This document shows positions 8,984 through 18,043 of a DNA stretch of 64,000 nt, in pieces. The translations under genes and the position numbers were made by a program. The stretch comes from Pedobacter sp. AJM (lineage in GTDB: Bacteria; Bacteroidota; Bacteroidia; Sphingobacteriales; Sphingobacteriaceae), in assembly GCF_002197755.1 (NCBI RefSeq), contig NZ_NHOT01000006.1, forward strand, positions 124,001-188,000. The letters run 5' to 3'. The notes under the pieces are model-generated. The model ran no database searches. It saw only the letters and a list, made by a program, of their open reading frames with translations, and was not told the DNA's origin. Within the stretch, counting starts at the first letter, position 1. Each line of letters begins with the position of its first letter.

Positions 8984-10696
8984 ATGACTCACAAAGCTCA
9001 TCCCTTAAAAATAGCCATTCTTGGCGGTGGCCCCAGTGGCCTTTTTATGTATAAACGATTGGTTGAATCAGAAATTAAAGATCTGACCATTGAAATTTTT
9101 GAACGCAAAAATATGCTGGGCTCCGGAATGCCTTATAGCACAGAAGGCGCCAGCCAGGAGCACATTACGAATGTATCAGACAATGAGATACCGGTTATTT
9201 TTAACTCCATTGAAGATTGGGTAAAGATGGCACCAAAGTCTGTTTTAAAAAAGTTCAATATCAGTCCGGATAATTTTAATGAATATAAAGTACTCCCCAG
9301 GTTATTTTTTGGTGAATACCTTTCTGCACAATTTAGTTTGTTGAAAAAAATGGCTGACAGTAAAGGGATTGCTACAATTATTCACCTCAATACATCAGTT
9401 ACGGATGTTGTGGATGATGCCAATGCAAATATGGTTGGTGTTGAAACAAACGGGAAGGAAATGAAATATTTTGACCGGATCATTATCTGTGTAGGCCACA
9501 ACTGGCCAAAAAAATATGAAGGTAAAATCCCGGATTATTTTGATTCGCCCTATCCACCGAAAAAGCTGGCCCAGAGATTCAATCATCCCATCGCCATTAT
9601 GGGATCATCGCTTACCGCAATAGACGCCATCAGAACATTGGCGCGCAATAATGGCGTATTTCAGGAAGAAAAAGATGGCAGGTATAAATTTGTACCTGAT
9701 GAAAAAAGCGATCAGTTTAAAATTGTTATGCATTCCAGGAATGGTTTGTTGCCTGCCGTTCGATTTCATCTGGAAGATTCTCATCTGGGAAAAGATGCTA
9801 CACTGACCAAGGCACAGATTCAGAAAAATATTAAGGATAATGGTGGTTTCATATCGCTGGATTATGTTTTTGAAAAAAACTTTAAAGATCAGTTTAAAAA
9901 GAAAGATCCGGCATTTTATCAGAAAATAAAGGATATGGATCTGGAAACCTTTGTGGGGGCCATGATGTCTTACCGGGAAAATGTTCCGCCATTTGACTTG
10001 TTTAAAAAGGAATATGAAGAGGCGGAAAAATCGATTGAGCGTGAAGAATCCATTTATTGGAAAGAGGCACTGGCTGTGCTTAGTTTTGCCATGAACTACC
10101 CGGCAAAATATTTATCGGCAGAAGATATGCAGCGGTTACAGAAGGCATTAATGCCTTTGATTTCTATTGTGATTGCCTTTGTGCCCCAAAGCTCCTGCCG
10201 CGATTTAATGGCCATGCACGATGCTGGTGTGCTGGAAATAATTTCAGTAGGTGAAGACAGCACTGTAGACCCTCAGGAAAAAGGTGGTGCCATATATACC
10301 TATACAGATGATACAGGCAAAGAAATGGCCGTTGCTTATCAAACTTTTGTGAATTGCATAGGCCAGCCACATTTATCATATGAAGATTTTCCGTTTAAAG
10401 GCCTGGTTGATGGTGGCATGGTCAGCCCTGCTACATTAAACTTTAAATCTAAAGCAAAAGGTAAAGAAGAGGTTGAAAAGGAAAATAAGCTTGTTACAGA
10501 AAAGGGAAAAGGAGAATATGTGTTGCGGGTTCCGGGAATTAAGATCAATGATTTCTTTCAGGTAATTGGTGAAGATGACCAGGCGAACAATCGGATTTAC
10601 ATCATGGCTGTACCTTATATTGGTGGTTATAACCCCGATTATTCAGGAATTGATTTTAGTGAAATGGCTTCTCTTGAAATATTGAAGCAGCTTTAA
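8984..10696 (+). CDS. FAD/NAD(P)-binding protein of the PF13454 type
   Basis: A 570-residue protein. The N-terminus carries a dinucleotide-binding loop GGGPSGLFMYKRL (residues about 14-26) after a beta strand, followed by ERKNMLGSGMPYS, characteristic of FAD-NAD(P)-binding proteins (PF13454). A second nucleotide fold begins near IAIMGSSLTAIDAIRTL (about 205-220). The C-terminal region includes AVPYIGGYNPDYSGIDFS. The family is related to flavin monooxygenases and amine-oxidising enzymes, but the substrate is unknown. It stands alone, closed by the bidirectional terminator at 10701-10729. Confidence 0.75.
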   Translation: MTHKAHPLKIAILGGGPSGLFMYKRLVESEIKDLTIEIFERKNMLGSGMPYSTEGASQEHITNVSDNEIPVIFNSIEDWVKMAPKSVLKKFNISPDNFNEYKVLPRLFFGEYLSAQFSLLKKMADSKGIATIIHLNTSVTDVVDDANANMVGVETNGKEMKYFDRIIICVGHNWPKKYEGKIPDYFDSPYPPKKLAQRFNHPIAIMGSSLTAIDAIRTLARNNGVFQEEKDGRYKFVPDEKSDQFKIVMHSRNGLLPAVRFHLEDSHLGKDATLTKAQIQKNIKDNGGFISLDYVFEKNFKDQFKKKDPAFYQKIKDMDLETFVGAMMSYRENVPPFDLFKKEYEEAEKSIEREESIYWKEALAVLSFAMNYPAKYLSAEDMQRLQKALMPLISIVIAFVPQSSCRDLMAMHDAGVLEIISVGEDSTVDPQEKGGAIYTYTDDTGKEMAVAYQTFVNCIGQPHLSYEDFPFKGLVDGGMVSPATLNFKSKAKGKEEVEKENKLVTEKGKGEYVLRVPGIKINDFFQVIGEDDQANNRIYIMAVPYIGGYNPDYSGIDFSEMASLEILKQL

Positions 10697-10700
10697 AACA

Positions 10701-10729
10701 AAAAAACCGGAATACGTTCCGGTTTTTTT
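10701..10729. terminator. Bidirectional terminator
   Basis: AAAAAACCGGAA and TTCCGGTTTTTTT flank a 4-base loop, with A/T runs on both sides. It serves the plus-strand flavoprotein gene and the minus-strand DUF4142 gene, which converge here. Confidence 0.9.
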
Positions 10730-10749
10730 AATAAATGCTTATTCCTCAA

Positions 10750-11337
10750 TTATTTCATGGAATCGTTGATTTTATTGATCATCACCAAATGGCTTTGAAC
10801 AATAGGGGCTGTTTTGTTGGCAAATGCTTTTAATTCTGTGTCTTTAGCATCTCTCGATTCATCTTCCATTAATTTTAAAGTGGATTTATGTCCGTCGATC
10901 ATATCACTTACATAGGCCTTGTCAAATTCTGCGCCTGATTTCTTGCTTAAATCGTCCAGTTTTTTCTGATGGTCAGCATCTACAGTAGTAGGCAAGGTAA
11001 TATTTTTAGTTTTGGCAATTCCCATCAATTCTGTATTGGCATTGCCATGGTCGGTAACCATCATGGTGGCAAACTCTTTAATCTGCGTATTGCTGCTTTT
11101 TTGAAGGGCCAGTTTGCTTAATTCCACTTCGGCCATTCCGCCCGCTGCTGCAGTGGTTGCAAATTTGGCATCAGCTTCATCAACCGCAATTCCGCCGGTT
11201 GCGGCTACATTAGTAGTGGTGTCTTTGCTTAAATTTAAGCTGTCTGCACTTTCTTTAGCATCTTTATTTCCGCCATTGCAAGCCTGAAATGCCAGGGCTG
11301 ATACGGAAACTGCCATTACATAAATTAACTTTTTCAT
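10750..11337 (-). CDS. DUF4142 lipoprotein
   Basis: The reading frame is open from 11382, but the start at 11337 gives a proper lipoprotein signal, MKKLIYVMAVSVSALAFQAC, with the acylated Cys at the end of the lipobox, so I use it (195 residues). The mature part holds a helical DUF4142 domain (residues about 55-190) with regularly spaced histidines such as MMVTDHGNAN and MIDGHKST. DUF4142 belongs to a ferritin-like four-helix superfamily. These outer- or inner-membrane lipoproteins are stress-related in Bacteroidota; the biochemical role is unknown. Confidence 0.85.
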   Translation of the reverse strand: MKKLIYVMAVSVSALAFQACNGGNKDAKESADSLNLSKDTTTNVAATGGIAVDEADAKFATTAAAGGMAEVELSKLALQKSSNTQIKEFATMMVTDHGNANTELMGIAKTKNITLPTTVDADHQKKLDDLSKKSGAEFDKAYVSDMIDGHKSTLKLMEDESRDAKDTELKAFANKTAPIVQSHLVMINKINDSMK

Positions 11338-11446
11338 CGTTTTATTTTTAAAAAGGTGATGAAGCAATCCTAATCGCTTCAAATATTGGTTTTGTTATCA
11401 CCTTAATAACAGGATAAATTAAGAATGGTTTTTATAGCGTACTGTC

Positions 11447-12028
11447 TTAAAGTTTATCCAGTTTGAAATAGCCTAAATGAATTTCATCTTCAGGTAAAGC
11501 GGAATGAGGTGTGATTTCGATGAGGTATTTGGCTTTAAACACGGGACTTAAAATTTCTTCAACCCGGTAGATATCATCGATATCTATGCCGTACTTTTCG
11601 TCGATATGGGCATTTGCTCCCTTAATAGAATTGGTTTTAAAGAATACAGTTTTTTTGGCGTCCTGTATGGCCGAAGCCCGGTCATCTTTTACGCTTAACA
11701 CGATGTAATGCTGTTCGGCCAGCTTGCCGGCCTGGTATCCTCCGAGGTTGGTGAAAAATAACTGATGAGGAGAAGTTTCAAGGGTTGATGTTCTAGGCAG
11801 TATTTTAATCTGGTAACCATCCACCTGGTTCACTTCACGCCAGCCATCAACATGGATGCTTGCTCCGGCTTCTGGCCAGAAAGCTTTAATTTCCGGAACA
11901 AGTTCTTTCAATGAATGCGCTATGCCAAAAAAGTAATCGTGCTGTTCTACATTTCTTTTGGGCGCTTTTGAGCCCAGCAATAGCATATATAATTTAGGAT
12001 GGGGATGCTGATTTAAATCTACGGACAT
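11447..12028 (-). CDS. DUF1543 domain protein
   Basis: A 193-residue soluble protein. The segment LYMLLLGSKAPKRNVEQHDY followed by FFGIAHSLKELVPEIKAFWP is typical of DUF1543, a family of unknown function often annotated only by that name. A second half-repeat is visible (TNLGGYQAGKLAEQHYIVLS...AIQDAKKTVFFK), so the protein may be a duplicated alpha/beta fold. It lies 57 bases downstream of the anti-sigma-like gene on the same strand and could be co-transcribed. No function can be inferred. Confidence 0.75.
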   Translation of the reverse strand: MSVDLNQHPHPKLYMLLLGSKAPKRNVEQHDYFFGIAHSLKELVPEIKAFWPEAGASIHVDGWREVNQVDGYQIKILPRTSTLETSPHQLFFTNLGGYQAGKLAEQHYIVLSVKDDRASAIQDAKKTVFFKTNSIKGANAHIDEKYGIDIDDIYRVEEILSPVFKAKYLIEITPHSALPEDEIHLGYFKLDKL

Positions 12029-12084
12029 TTTTATTTTTTCTTTAACAACGCCATAAAGAAGCTATGGTTTAAAAAAATAAGAAA

Positions 12085-12579
12085 TTAACGTCTCTGGATA
12101 CCTTGTTTAATCTCCAATTTAAGTTCATTAATCTGTTCTTTAGCCTGTCTGTTTTCGAGGTAATAATAAATGGCGAAGCCTAAAAATATTTTTCCCAATA
12201 CAAAAACGGCGGCAAAAACCCATCTCCATGCCTTATGGATGCGCATGTGGCTGGATGATGATTCCACTTCAATATAACGGTCTTTCCGGATATCATCGTA
12301 GCCCGCTGCGTGATCACGTGCAGTAAATTTCTCCACTTTCTGATCGCGGAGCTGAATTTCATTCACTTCATTTTCGATCTTAGCCAATACTCCGGGCGGA
12401 GGTGGAATGGCCATGCCGAGTGCAAGAATTTCCATGTCATATTCCAGCTTCGCAAGTTCCTGCTCAAACTCCGGATACTGTTTTTTAAGTGATGTTATCT
12501 GTTCAATTTCCTGTTCGGTGGCGATGCCCATGACATAGGTTTCCATGATGCCGCTTTCCATTATTTCCTTAATTTTCAC
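12085..12579 (-). CDS. RskA-like anti-sigma factor without outer domain
   Basis: A 164-residue protein. The N-terminus (MESGIMETYVMGIATEQEIE, then a helix ending PPPPGVLAKIENEV) matches the cytosolic sigma-binding part of RskA-type anti-sigma factors of Bacteroidota. One membrane helix follows (WRWVFAAVFVLGKIFLGFAI, about 119-141), then only a short basic coiled coil (about 20 residues) where RskA normally has a periplasmic domain of about 100 residues. The start at 12579 is GTG; an ATG at 12558 is possible. It overlaps the upstream sigma-like gene by 11 bases, so the two are probably made together. Confidence 0.7.
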   Translation of the reverse strand: MKIKEIMESGIMETYVMGIATEQEIEQITSLKKQYPEFEQELAKLEYDMEILALGMAIPPPPGVLAKIENEVNEIQLRDQKVEKFTARDHAAGYDDIRKDRYIEVESSSSHMRIHKAWRWVFAAVFVLGKIFLGFAIYYYLENRQAKEQINELKLEIKQGIQRR

Positions 12580-13024
12580 GTAACCTCCTCATTTTGTCTA
12601 TTGATGATTTCAGTTGAATGCGTATGCTGTTTTCTTCTTCTCCAAAAGATGCCGCCAGGTATGAAACTGATCTGCCCAGATAATATACTGCATTGAAAAT
12701 TTCTTTTTCTTTTAAGCTTAACTGGTCTGGATTTACCGATGCGTAATCAGATGTGATCATTGATTCTGTATCTGTAAGTTGTTCCTGAGCTAATATCTTT
12801 TGCGCATGCTGCCTTAAAAGCATCCAGGTGCTTGATTTACCTTGTGGATTTAATTTTGCTTCCAATATAAAAGATGTTAGAATTTTTATTAAATGCGCTT
12901 CAGATTTTTTGGGATCCTGGATAGTACCCTGGATAAAGCCCAGAAGCATACCCGCATATTTATCATAAAATTGCCGGATATCTTTTGATGCTTCTTTTGA
13001 GATGTTTAGAATAACTTCAGACAT
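12569..13024 (-). CDS. Short sigma-70-like factor
   Basis: A 151-residue protein. Position and overlap with an RskA-like gene suggest an ECF sigma factor. Residues about 100-150 (LSLKEKEIFNAVYYLGRSVS then YLAASFGEEENSIRIQLKSS) resemble region 4 with its HTH, but the turn and recognition helix are poorly conserved. Region 2 (residues 15-60) is hard to recognise and lacks the usual aromatic, DNA-melting signature. It is shorter than typical ECF factors (about 170-190 residues). It may be a diverged sigma factor, or a sigma-fold protein that no longer drives transcription. Confidence 0.6.
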   Translation of the reverse strand: MSEVILNISKEASKDIRQFYDKYAGMLLGFIQGTIQDPKKSEAHLIKILTSFILEAKLNPQGKSSTWMLLRQHAQKILAQEQLTDTESMITSDYASVNPDQLSLKEKEIFNAVYYLGRSVSYLAASFGEEENSIRIQLKSSIDKMRRLREN

Positions 13025-13134
13025 TAATTAGCGTTCCTGGTGAAATAAATTGCAAGATAAGGCCAAATTTTGATTTACATTTACAAAAAAAACTTTTTTT
13101 TAATGATTAACTGCTTTGTTGACTTTAATTGATC

Positions 13135-13905
13135 ATGAGAATTGCAACCTATAATGTAAACGGAGTTAATGGTCGTTTACCCGTGCTGTTACAATGGCTT
13201 GCGGAAACTAAGCCTGATGTGGTTTGTCTTCAGGAGCTAAAAGCCCCACAAGAAAAATTTCCGGAACAAGCCATTTTAGATGCTGGCTATCAGGCCATCT
13301 GGCACGGACAAAAAAGCTGGAATGGTGTAGCTATCCTGTCGCGTGGTTACGAAATCAAAGAACTTAAACGCGGTTTACCTGGTGATCCGGAAGATTTGCA
13401 TAGCCGCTATATAGAAGCATTGGTTAATGATGTCGTAATCGGTTGCCTGTATCTTCCAAACGGAAACCCAACGCCGGGGCCAAAATTTGATTATAAAATG
13501 GCATGGTTTGAAAGGTTAACTGATCATGCTTCGAAATTGCTGGAATATAACCTACCTGTGGTACTTGCGGGCGATTACAATGTTATACCAACCGAAAAAG
13601 ATGTTTACAAACCCGAACGCTGGATTAATGATGCTTTGTTTAAGCCTGAAGTCAGGCAAGCTTTTAAAAACCTGGTAGATCAGGGCTGGACAGATGCCAT
13701 CCGAAAACTCTATCCGACAGAAACGGTTTATACTTTTTACGATTATTTCAGGAATGCATATGGTCGTGATGCTGGTTTAAGGATCGATCACTTTTTATTA
13801 AGTCCGCAACTTGATGGCAGGTTAGTAAAGGGTGGCGTAGATAAGCATGTCCGGGGCTGGGAAAAAACAAGTGATCACTGTCCGGTGTGGATAGAAATTG
13901 AATAG
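13135..13905 (+). CDS. xth: Exodeoxyribonuclease III
   Basis: A 256-residue Mg-dependent AP endonuclease/3'-5' exonuclease of base-excision repair. Exo III family motifs are visible: RIATYNVNGVNGRL at the start, CLQELKAP (metal-binding Glu), GDYNVIPTEKD (catalytic Asp/Asn), LRIDHFLLS, and the C-terminal SDHCPVW with the catalytic His. The open frame could begin at a TTG at 13129, but the ATG at 13135 gives the canonical MRIATYN start. Length is normal for XthA. It is monocistronic. Confidence 0.95.
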   Translation: MRIATYNVNGVNGRLPVLLQWLAETKPDVVCLQELKAPQEKFPEQAILDAGYQAIWHGQKSWNGVAILSRGYEIKELKRGLPGDPEDLHSRYIEALVNDVVIGCLYLPNGNPTPGPKFDYKMAWFERLTDHASKLLEYNLPVVLAGDYNVIPTEKDVYKPERWINDALFKPEVRQAFKNLVDQGWTDAIRKLYPTETVYTFYDYFRNAYGRDAGLRIDHFLLSPQLDGRLVKGGVDKHVRGWEKTSDHCPVWIEIE

Positions 13906-13912
13906 GGAAAGG

Positions 13913-13974
13913 ATTGAATGTTTGAGTGATTGAATGAAAGAATTAGAGAATGTCCAATCACTCAAACATTCAAT
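13913..13974. repeat. 20-bp perfect inverted repeat (heptad-type intergenic element A)
   Basis: ATTGAATGTTTGAGTGATTG (13913-13932) is exactly inverted at 13955-13974, with a 22-base loop. The hairpin lies just after the exonuclease III stop but has no T-run. Confidence 0.85.
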
Positions 13975-14029
13975 TATTCAAAATTCAATTATTCAAAATT
14001 CAATCATTAAACATTCAATCAATCATTCA
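13975..14029. repeat. ATTCAAn degenerate tandem repeats
   Basis: Immediately after the inverted repeat, ATTCAA recurs about every 7-8 bases (for example ATTCAAAATTCAATTATTCA) up to the stop of the next gene. It continues the heptad unit of the hairpin arms. Confidence 0.75.
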
Positions 14030-14032
14030 TTT

Positions 14033-14428
14033 TTATAACTTATATCCCAAGCCTACACCCACATTCCATTCACCATTTTTGGTACTCGTTTTGGCATTAT
14101 AATAAAGCGGAAGCTGAAGGGCGATGTGGTTAAAAACCGCTGTTAAGCCCAGGCCTAAAGATGGCGTGATCAAACTGTTTTTAGTTGCTCCGGCAGCCAC
14201 CTTGTCTTCCTTAATTCTTAATGAAGGAAGTAAACCGGCGCTGATTGAAAATGGTTTTTTCAGGTATTTAACCGATGGTCCGATGCAGTTAACATATCCT
14301 CCGTGATCTACATAACCAGCAACGATTGTTCCATCAAATAACGCCACTTTGGTTTGTGCCTTTAGCGCTGAAGAAAATAAAGCCAGTGAAAGGCAGGTTG
14401 AAAGCATAACGATGTTTCTTCTTTTCAT
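14033..14428 (-). CDS. Small secreted beta-barrel-like protein
   Basis: A 131-residue protein with a clear signal peptide (MKRRNIVMLSTCLSLALFSS, cut after ALKA). The mature 105 residues alternate polar and hydrophobic positions and end in GVGLGYKL, the aromatic/leucine-ended C-terminus common in outer-membrane beta-barrel proteins, but it is too short for a full barrel. It follows nirB by 60 bases on the same strand and could be co-transcribed with it. I recognise no family and assign no function. Confidence 0.6.
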   Translation of the reverse strand: MKRRNIVMLSTCLSLALFSSALKAQTKVALFDGTIVAGYVDHGGYVNCIGPSVKYLKKPFSISAGLLPSLRIKEDKVAAGATKNSLITPSLGLGLTAVFNHIALQLPLYYNAKTSTKNGEWNVGVGLGYKL

Positions 14429-14488
14429 AATGTAAGTTTGGTTTTGGTTTTAATTGTTGATCCCATGCAATAACTGGCTTATATTTGG

Positions 14489-16999
14489 TTAGGTTGTTTT
14501 CCATTCAGGTGTTTTTTTCTGGCCCCTCATTTCCACAAATTCAATAGTAGGGTCTTTTTCTTCGGGCGCATTAACGAAGTGTGAAAATCTCTTTCTGATG
14601 GCAGGATTCTCCACAGCTTCTTTCCATTCGCATTTATAGCTGGCAATCAGATTTTCAATTTCGTTTTCCCATTTTTCAGCCATGCCCAGGCTATCATGAA
14701 TCACCACATTGCGGAGGTATTCCATGCCGCCCTCCATTTTATTGAGCCAGGTTGCCGTTCTGGTTAAGGGATCTCCTGTACGGATGTAAAACATCAGAAA
14801 ACGGTCGATATATTTAATGCAGGTTTCGCTGTCTACATCTGCGGCCAGTAGCTGCGCATGCTGCGGTTTACTTCCGCCATTGCCGCATACATAAAGGTTC
14901 CAGCCTTTTTCTGTGGCGATGATACCAAAATCCTTGCTCTGCGCCTCGGCACATTCCCTGATGCAGCCACTCACCGCTGATTTGAATTTATGAGGTGCCC
15001 TGATGCCACGGTATCGCTCTTCAATTCTGATGGCGAAACTGACACTGTCATGCAATCCGAAACGGCACCAGGTGCTTCCAACGCAGCTTTTTACTGTTCT
15101 TAGTCCTTTGCCATAAGCATGGCCGCTTTCGAAACCTGCCGCGATCAATTCTTCCCATATTACCGGAAGATCATTTAAGTGAGCACCGAACAGGTCGATT
15201 CGCTGTCCGCCGGTTATCTTGGTGTATAAATTATATTTTTTTGCTACTTCACCAATGACAATGAGTTTATCAGGTGTAATTTCTCCGCCAGGAATGCGTG
15301 GTACAACAGAATAAGAGCCCCCTTTCTGAATGTTCGCCAGGAAACGGTCGTTACTGTCCTGCGCGGTATCATTTCCTTTTTTAAGGATCATTTCATTCCA
15401 TAAACTGGCCAGCAGGGAAGCCACCAATGGTTTGCAAACCTCGCAGCCATCAGATTTCCCTAATTTATCCAATACCTCATCGTAAGATTTTAATTCGTGG
15501 ATGTGAATCAGGTCATAAAGTTCCTGACGGCTGTAATTGAAGTGTTCGCAAATGACGTTCCGGACATATTTGCCTTGTGCTTTTAAGGTATGCAGCATGA
15601 GGTCTTTTACCATGGGTACGCAGCCACCACATCCGGTTCCGGCTTTAGTGCATTTCTTAATGCTATCCAGTGTTTCGCAACCTTGTTCAGCAACGGAATG
15701 GCAGATGTTGCCTTTGGTTACGCCTTCACAGCTGCAGATTAAGGCCTCATTTGGAAGGGAAGTGATTCCTGCGGCGGCTGATGTTTCGCCACCTTTGCTT
15801 CCCAGGATAAGTTCTTCCGGGTTTTCAGGTAATAATATTTTGTTCACACTGGTTTGCAGCAGCATATTGTACGCTGCTGCATCGCCAATTAAAATACCTC
15901 CTAAAAGGTACTGCCCGTCATTACTAATGTTTATTCTTTTATAAATGCCTTTATGTTTGTTTTCAAATACGATGGTGCGGCAATCGGGTTCATTGATAAA
16001 TGGATCACCAAAACTGGCTACATCTATACCAATGAGTTTAAGTTTTGTGCTCATGTCAAAACCCTTAAAGGATTTATCTTCTGCGCAAAGATTGGTAGCC
16101 AACACTTCAGCCATTTCATAACCCGGGGCGATCAGCCCGTAAATCATTTCATTGTGCAGGGCACATTCTCCGATGGCAAAAATGCAGGGGTCATTGGTCT
16201 GCATTTTATTATCGACCAGAATGCCGCCCCTGGTGCCTACTTCAAGGCCGCAAAACCTGGCCAGTTCATCTCTTGGTTTTATTCCGGCAGAAATTACCAG
16301 CATATCTGATGCTAATTCTGAATCATCACTGAACTTTAAACCTGTGATGCATTGATCACCTTCAATGCGGCTTGTATTTTTATTGAGGTGGATTTGTAAG
16401 CCCAATTCATTCAGCATGGATTTCAACATTTCGCTGCCCGCCAGGTCAATTTGCCTGGGCATTAACCTTGGCGCAAATTCTACAATGCTGGTTTCTGCTA
16501 TGCCTAAATCGATCAGTGCTTTCGCGGCCTCAAGGCCTAATAATCCGCCACCAATTACGGCGGCTGTTTTGGCTTTCGTTGCATAGCCTGCAATCAAATC
16601 AAGATCATCTATGGTCCGGTAAACAAAAACACCTTCTTTTTCTATCCCTTCTATATTGGGTACGAATGCAGCAGAACCTGTTGCGAAAACTAAAAAATCG
16701 TAGCCATAAATTTCACCGCCGGATGTTCTAACTGTTTTTAAATTGCGATCTACACCAACTATTGGATTGTTTAAATAGAGATCAATATCCTGTTCCTGGT
16801 ACCAGTTTGCTGCCGACATCGAAAGATCATCAGCGGTTTTGCCATTAAAATATTCGCTTAAATGAACACGGTCATAAGCCCTTCTTGGTTCCTCACCAAA
16901 AACAATTAATTTGAAGGCATCAGATTTAGCTGTTAGCTTTTCGCAGAATTTATATCCAACCATCCCATTTCCAATTACGATTATCTTTAATTTGTTCAT
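14489..16999 (-). CDS. nirB: Nitrite reductase (NAD(P)H) large subunit
   Basis: An 836-residue assimilatory-type NirB. The domain order is an FAD/NAD(P)-binding reductase (IVIGNGMVGYKF; AAVIGGGLLGLEAAKAL; about 1-400), two BFD-like [2Fe-2S] modules (CSCEGVTKGNIC and CTKAGTGCGGC near 420-475), and the ferredoxin-like and siroheme/[4Fe-4S] domain (about 555-800). The cluster ligands are Cys639, Cys645, Cys679 and Cys683 in CVGSTWC and CIREC. It reduces nitrite to ammonium in the cytosol. No nirD small subunit lies in this window. The uroporphyrinogen methyltransferase needed for siroheme is divergent, 264 bases away. Confidence 0.93.
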   Translation of the reverse strand: MNKLKIIVIGNGMVGYKFCEKLTAKSDAFKLIVFGEEPRRAYDRVHLSEYFNGKTADDLSMSAANWYQEQDIDLYLNNPIVGVDRNLKTVRTSGGEIYGYDFLVFATGSAAFVPNIEGIEKEGVFVYRTIDDLDLIAGYATKAKTAAVIGGGLLGLEAAKALIDLGIAETSIVEFAPRLMPRQIDLAGSEMLKSMLNELGLQIHLNKNTSRIEGDQCITGLKFSDDSELASDMLVISAGIKPRDELARFCGLEVGTRGGILVDNKMQTNDPCIFAIGECALHNEMIYGLIAPGYEMAEVLATNLCAEDKSFKGFDMSTKLKLIGIDVASFGDPFINEPDCRTIVFENKHKGIYKRINISNDGQYLLGGILIGDAAAYNMLLQTSVNKILLPENPEELILGSKGGETSAAAGITSLPNEALICSCEGVTKGNICHSVAEQGCETLDSIKKCTKAGTGCGGCVPMVKDLMLHTLKAQGKYVRNVICEHFNYSRQELYDLIHIHELKSYDEVLDKLGKSDGCEVCKPLVASLLASLWNEMILKKGNDTAQDSNDRFLANIQKGGSYSVVPRIPGGEITPDKLIVIGEVAKKYNLYTKITGGQRIDLFGAHLNDLPVIWEELIAAGFESGHAYGKGLRTVKSCVGSTWCRFGLHDSVSFAIRIEERYRGIRAPHKFKSAVSGCIRECAEAQSKDFGIIATEKGWNLYVCGNGGSKPQHAQLLAADVDSETCIKYIDRFLMFYIRTGDPLTRTATWLNKMEGGMEYLRNVVIHDSLGMAEKWENEIENLIASYKCEWKEAVENPAIRKRFSHFVNAPEEKDPTIEFVEMRGQKKTPEWKTT

Positions 17000-17173
17000 G
17001 ACTTCTTGTTTTTTGGTGAAATATTTTGCTTTGTACTTATTTTTTTATAGGTTCTTTAGTCTTTAGTGCTAAAAAAATGGTGCTATTAATGATTATTTTG
17101 TCTTTGTAAAGGCTTTTTATATGATTTATGATATTCAAATATAGTTTTATTGATTAATATTTTTATTTAAACA

Positions 17174-17185
17174 TGATTTTTATCA
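17174..17185. promoter_or_regulatory. FNR/CRP-type palindrome in the nirB-cobA divergent region
   Basis: TGATTTTTATCA matches the TGAT-N4-ATCA half-site layout of FNR-family regulators, and one further base on each side also pairs. It lies 175 bases upstream of nirB and 79 bases upstream of the methyltransferase gene. A second, tighter palindrome TGATTAAATCA is at 17234-17244. This fits anaerobic or nitrogen-oxide control of nitrite reduction and siroheme supply, but it is inference from sequence. Confidence 0.45.
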
Positions 17186-17263
17186 TAAATTAATATAATT
17201 TTTAATATTATTTAATCATATTTACTATTATTTTGATTAAATCATTAAAATTATACTGTAATA

Positions 17264-18022
17264 ATGGAAGATTTTGGACTTTTTATAATGGGAGCGGGGC
17301 CCGGAGATCCCGAATTAATCACAATGAAAGCATTTAATGTGCTGAAAAGGGCAGAAGTGATCCTATATGATAACTTAAGCAATGAAAAGCTGCTGGAAAT
17401 TGCTCCAAAAAGCTGTGTAATGGTATACGTAGGTAAAAAACCTTATGCCAGGTGCACGCCGCAAGATGATATAAATGATTTGATTGTAAAATACGCGTTA
17501 ACCTACAATGTGGTGGTGCGGTTAAAGGGAGGTGACCCATTTATTTTTGGCAGGGGTTTCGAAGAATTGCTTTATGCAGAGAAATATGGGATTAAATCAC
17601 ACTACATTCCAGGAATCAGCAGTATGCAGGGTGCAGGTTTTATTGATGTTCCACTTACCCACCGTGGCATTAGCGAAAGCGTTTGGGCGATAACCGGTAC
17701 AAAGAAAGATGGAAGCTTATCAAAAGATCTTAAGTGTGCCATGAGCAGTTCGGCTACAGTAGTGATTTATATGGGCATGAAAAAGCTTGCGGAAATTTCT
17801 GCCGCATATAAACAAGCTGGTTTGGGTGCTACGCCAGCAGCGATTATTCAGCATGCTAGCCTGGCTAAACAAAAACAGGTAAGGTGTATGGTTAAAGATC
17901 TTCAGGAAACGGCCTTAAAGGAAGGAATGGCACACCCGGCAATCATTGTTATTGGTGATGTGGTGCGGGCAAGGGAGATTATGGCTGCACAACATTATTA
18001 TAAACAAGCTATTGCTGTTTAA
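17264..18022 (+). CDS. cobA: Uroporphyrinogen-III C-methyltransferase (SUMT)
   Basis: A 252-residue enzyme that methylates uroporphyrinogen III twice with SAM to give precorrin-2, the siroheme precursor. Family motifs are visible: MGAGPGDPELITMKA near the start, VVRLKGGDPFIFGRG (SAM binding), GISSMQGAGF and the TVVIYMGMKKL region. Length is typical of stand-alone SUMT. The precorrin-2 dehydrogenase/ferrochelatase half of CysG is absent here and must be encoded elsewhere. Its position opposite nirB supports a role in siroheme supply to nitrite reductase rather than B12. Confidence 0.93.
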   Translation: MEDFGLFIMGAGPGDPELITMKAFNVLKRAEVILYDNLSNEKLLEIAPKSCVMVYVGKKPYARCTPQDDINDLIVKYALTYNVVVRLKGGDPFIFGRGFEELLYAEKYGIKSHYIPGISSMQGAGFIDVPLTHRGISESVWAITGTKKDGSLSKDLKCAMSSSATVVIYMGMKKLAEISAAYKQAGLGATPAAIIQHASLAKQKQVRCMVKDLQETALKEGMAHPAIIVIGDVVRAREIMAAQHYYKQAIAV

Positions 18023-18043
18023 CCTTTGTTTTTATAGAATTCA

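Noticed and set aside
15953..16309. 118-residue plus-strand ORF
   Set aside because: Antisense to nirB with no motif or start signals; shadow frame.
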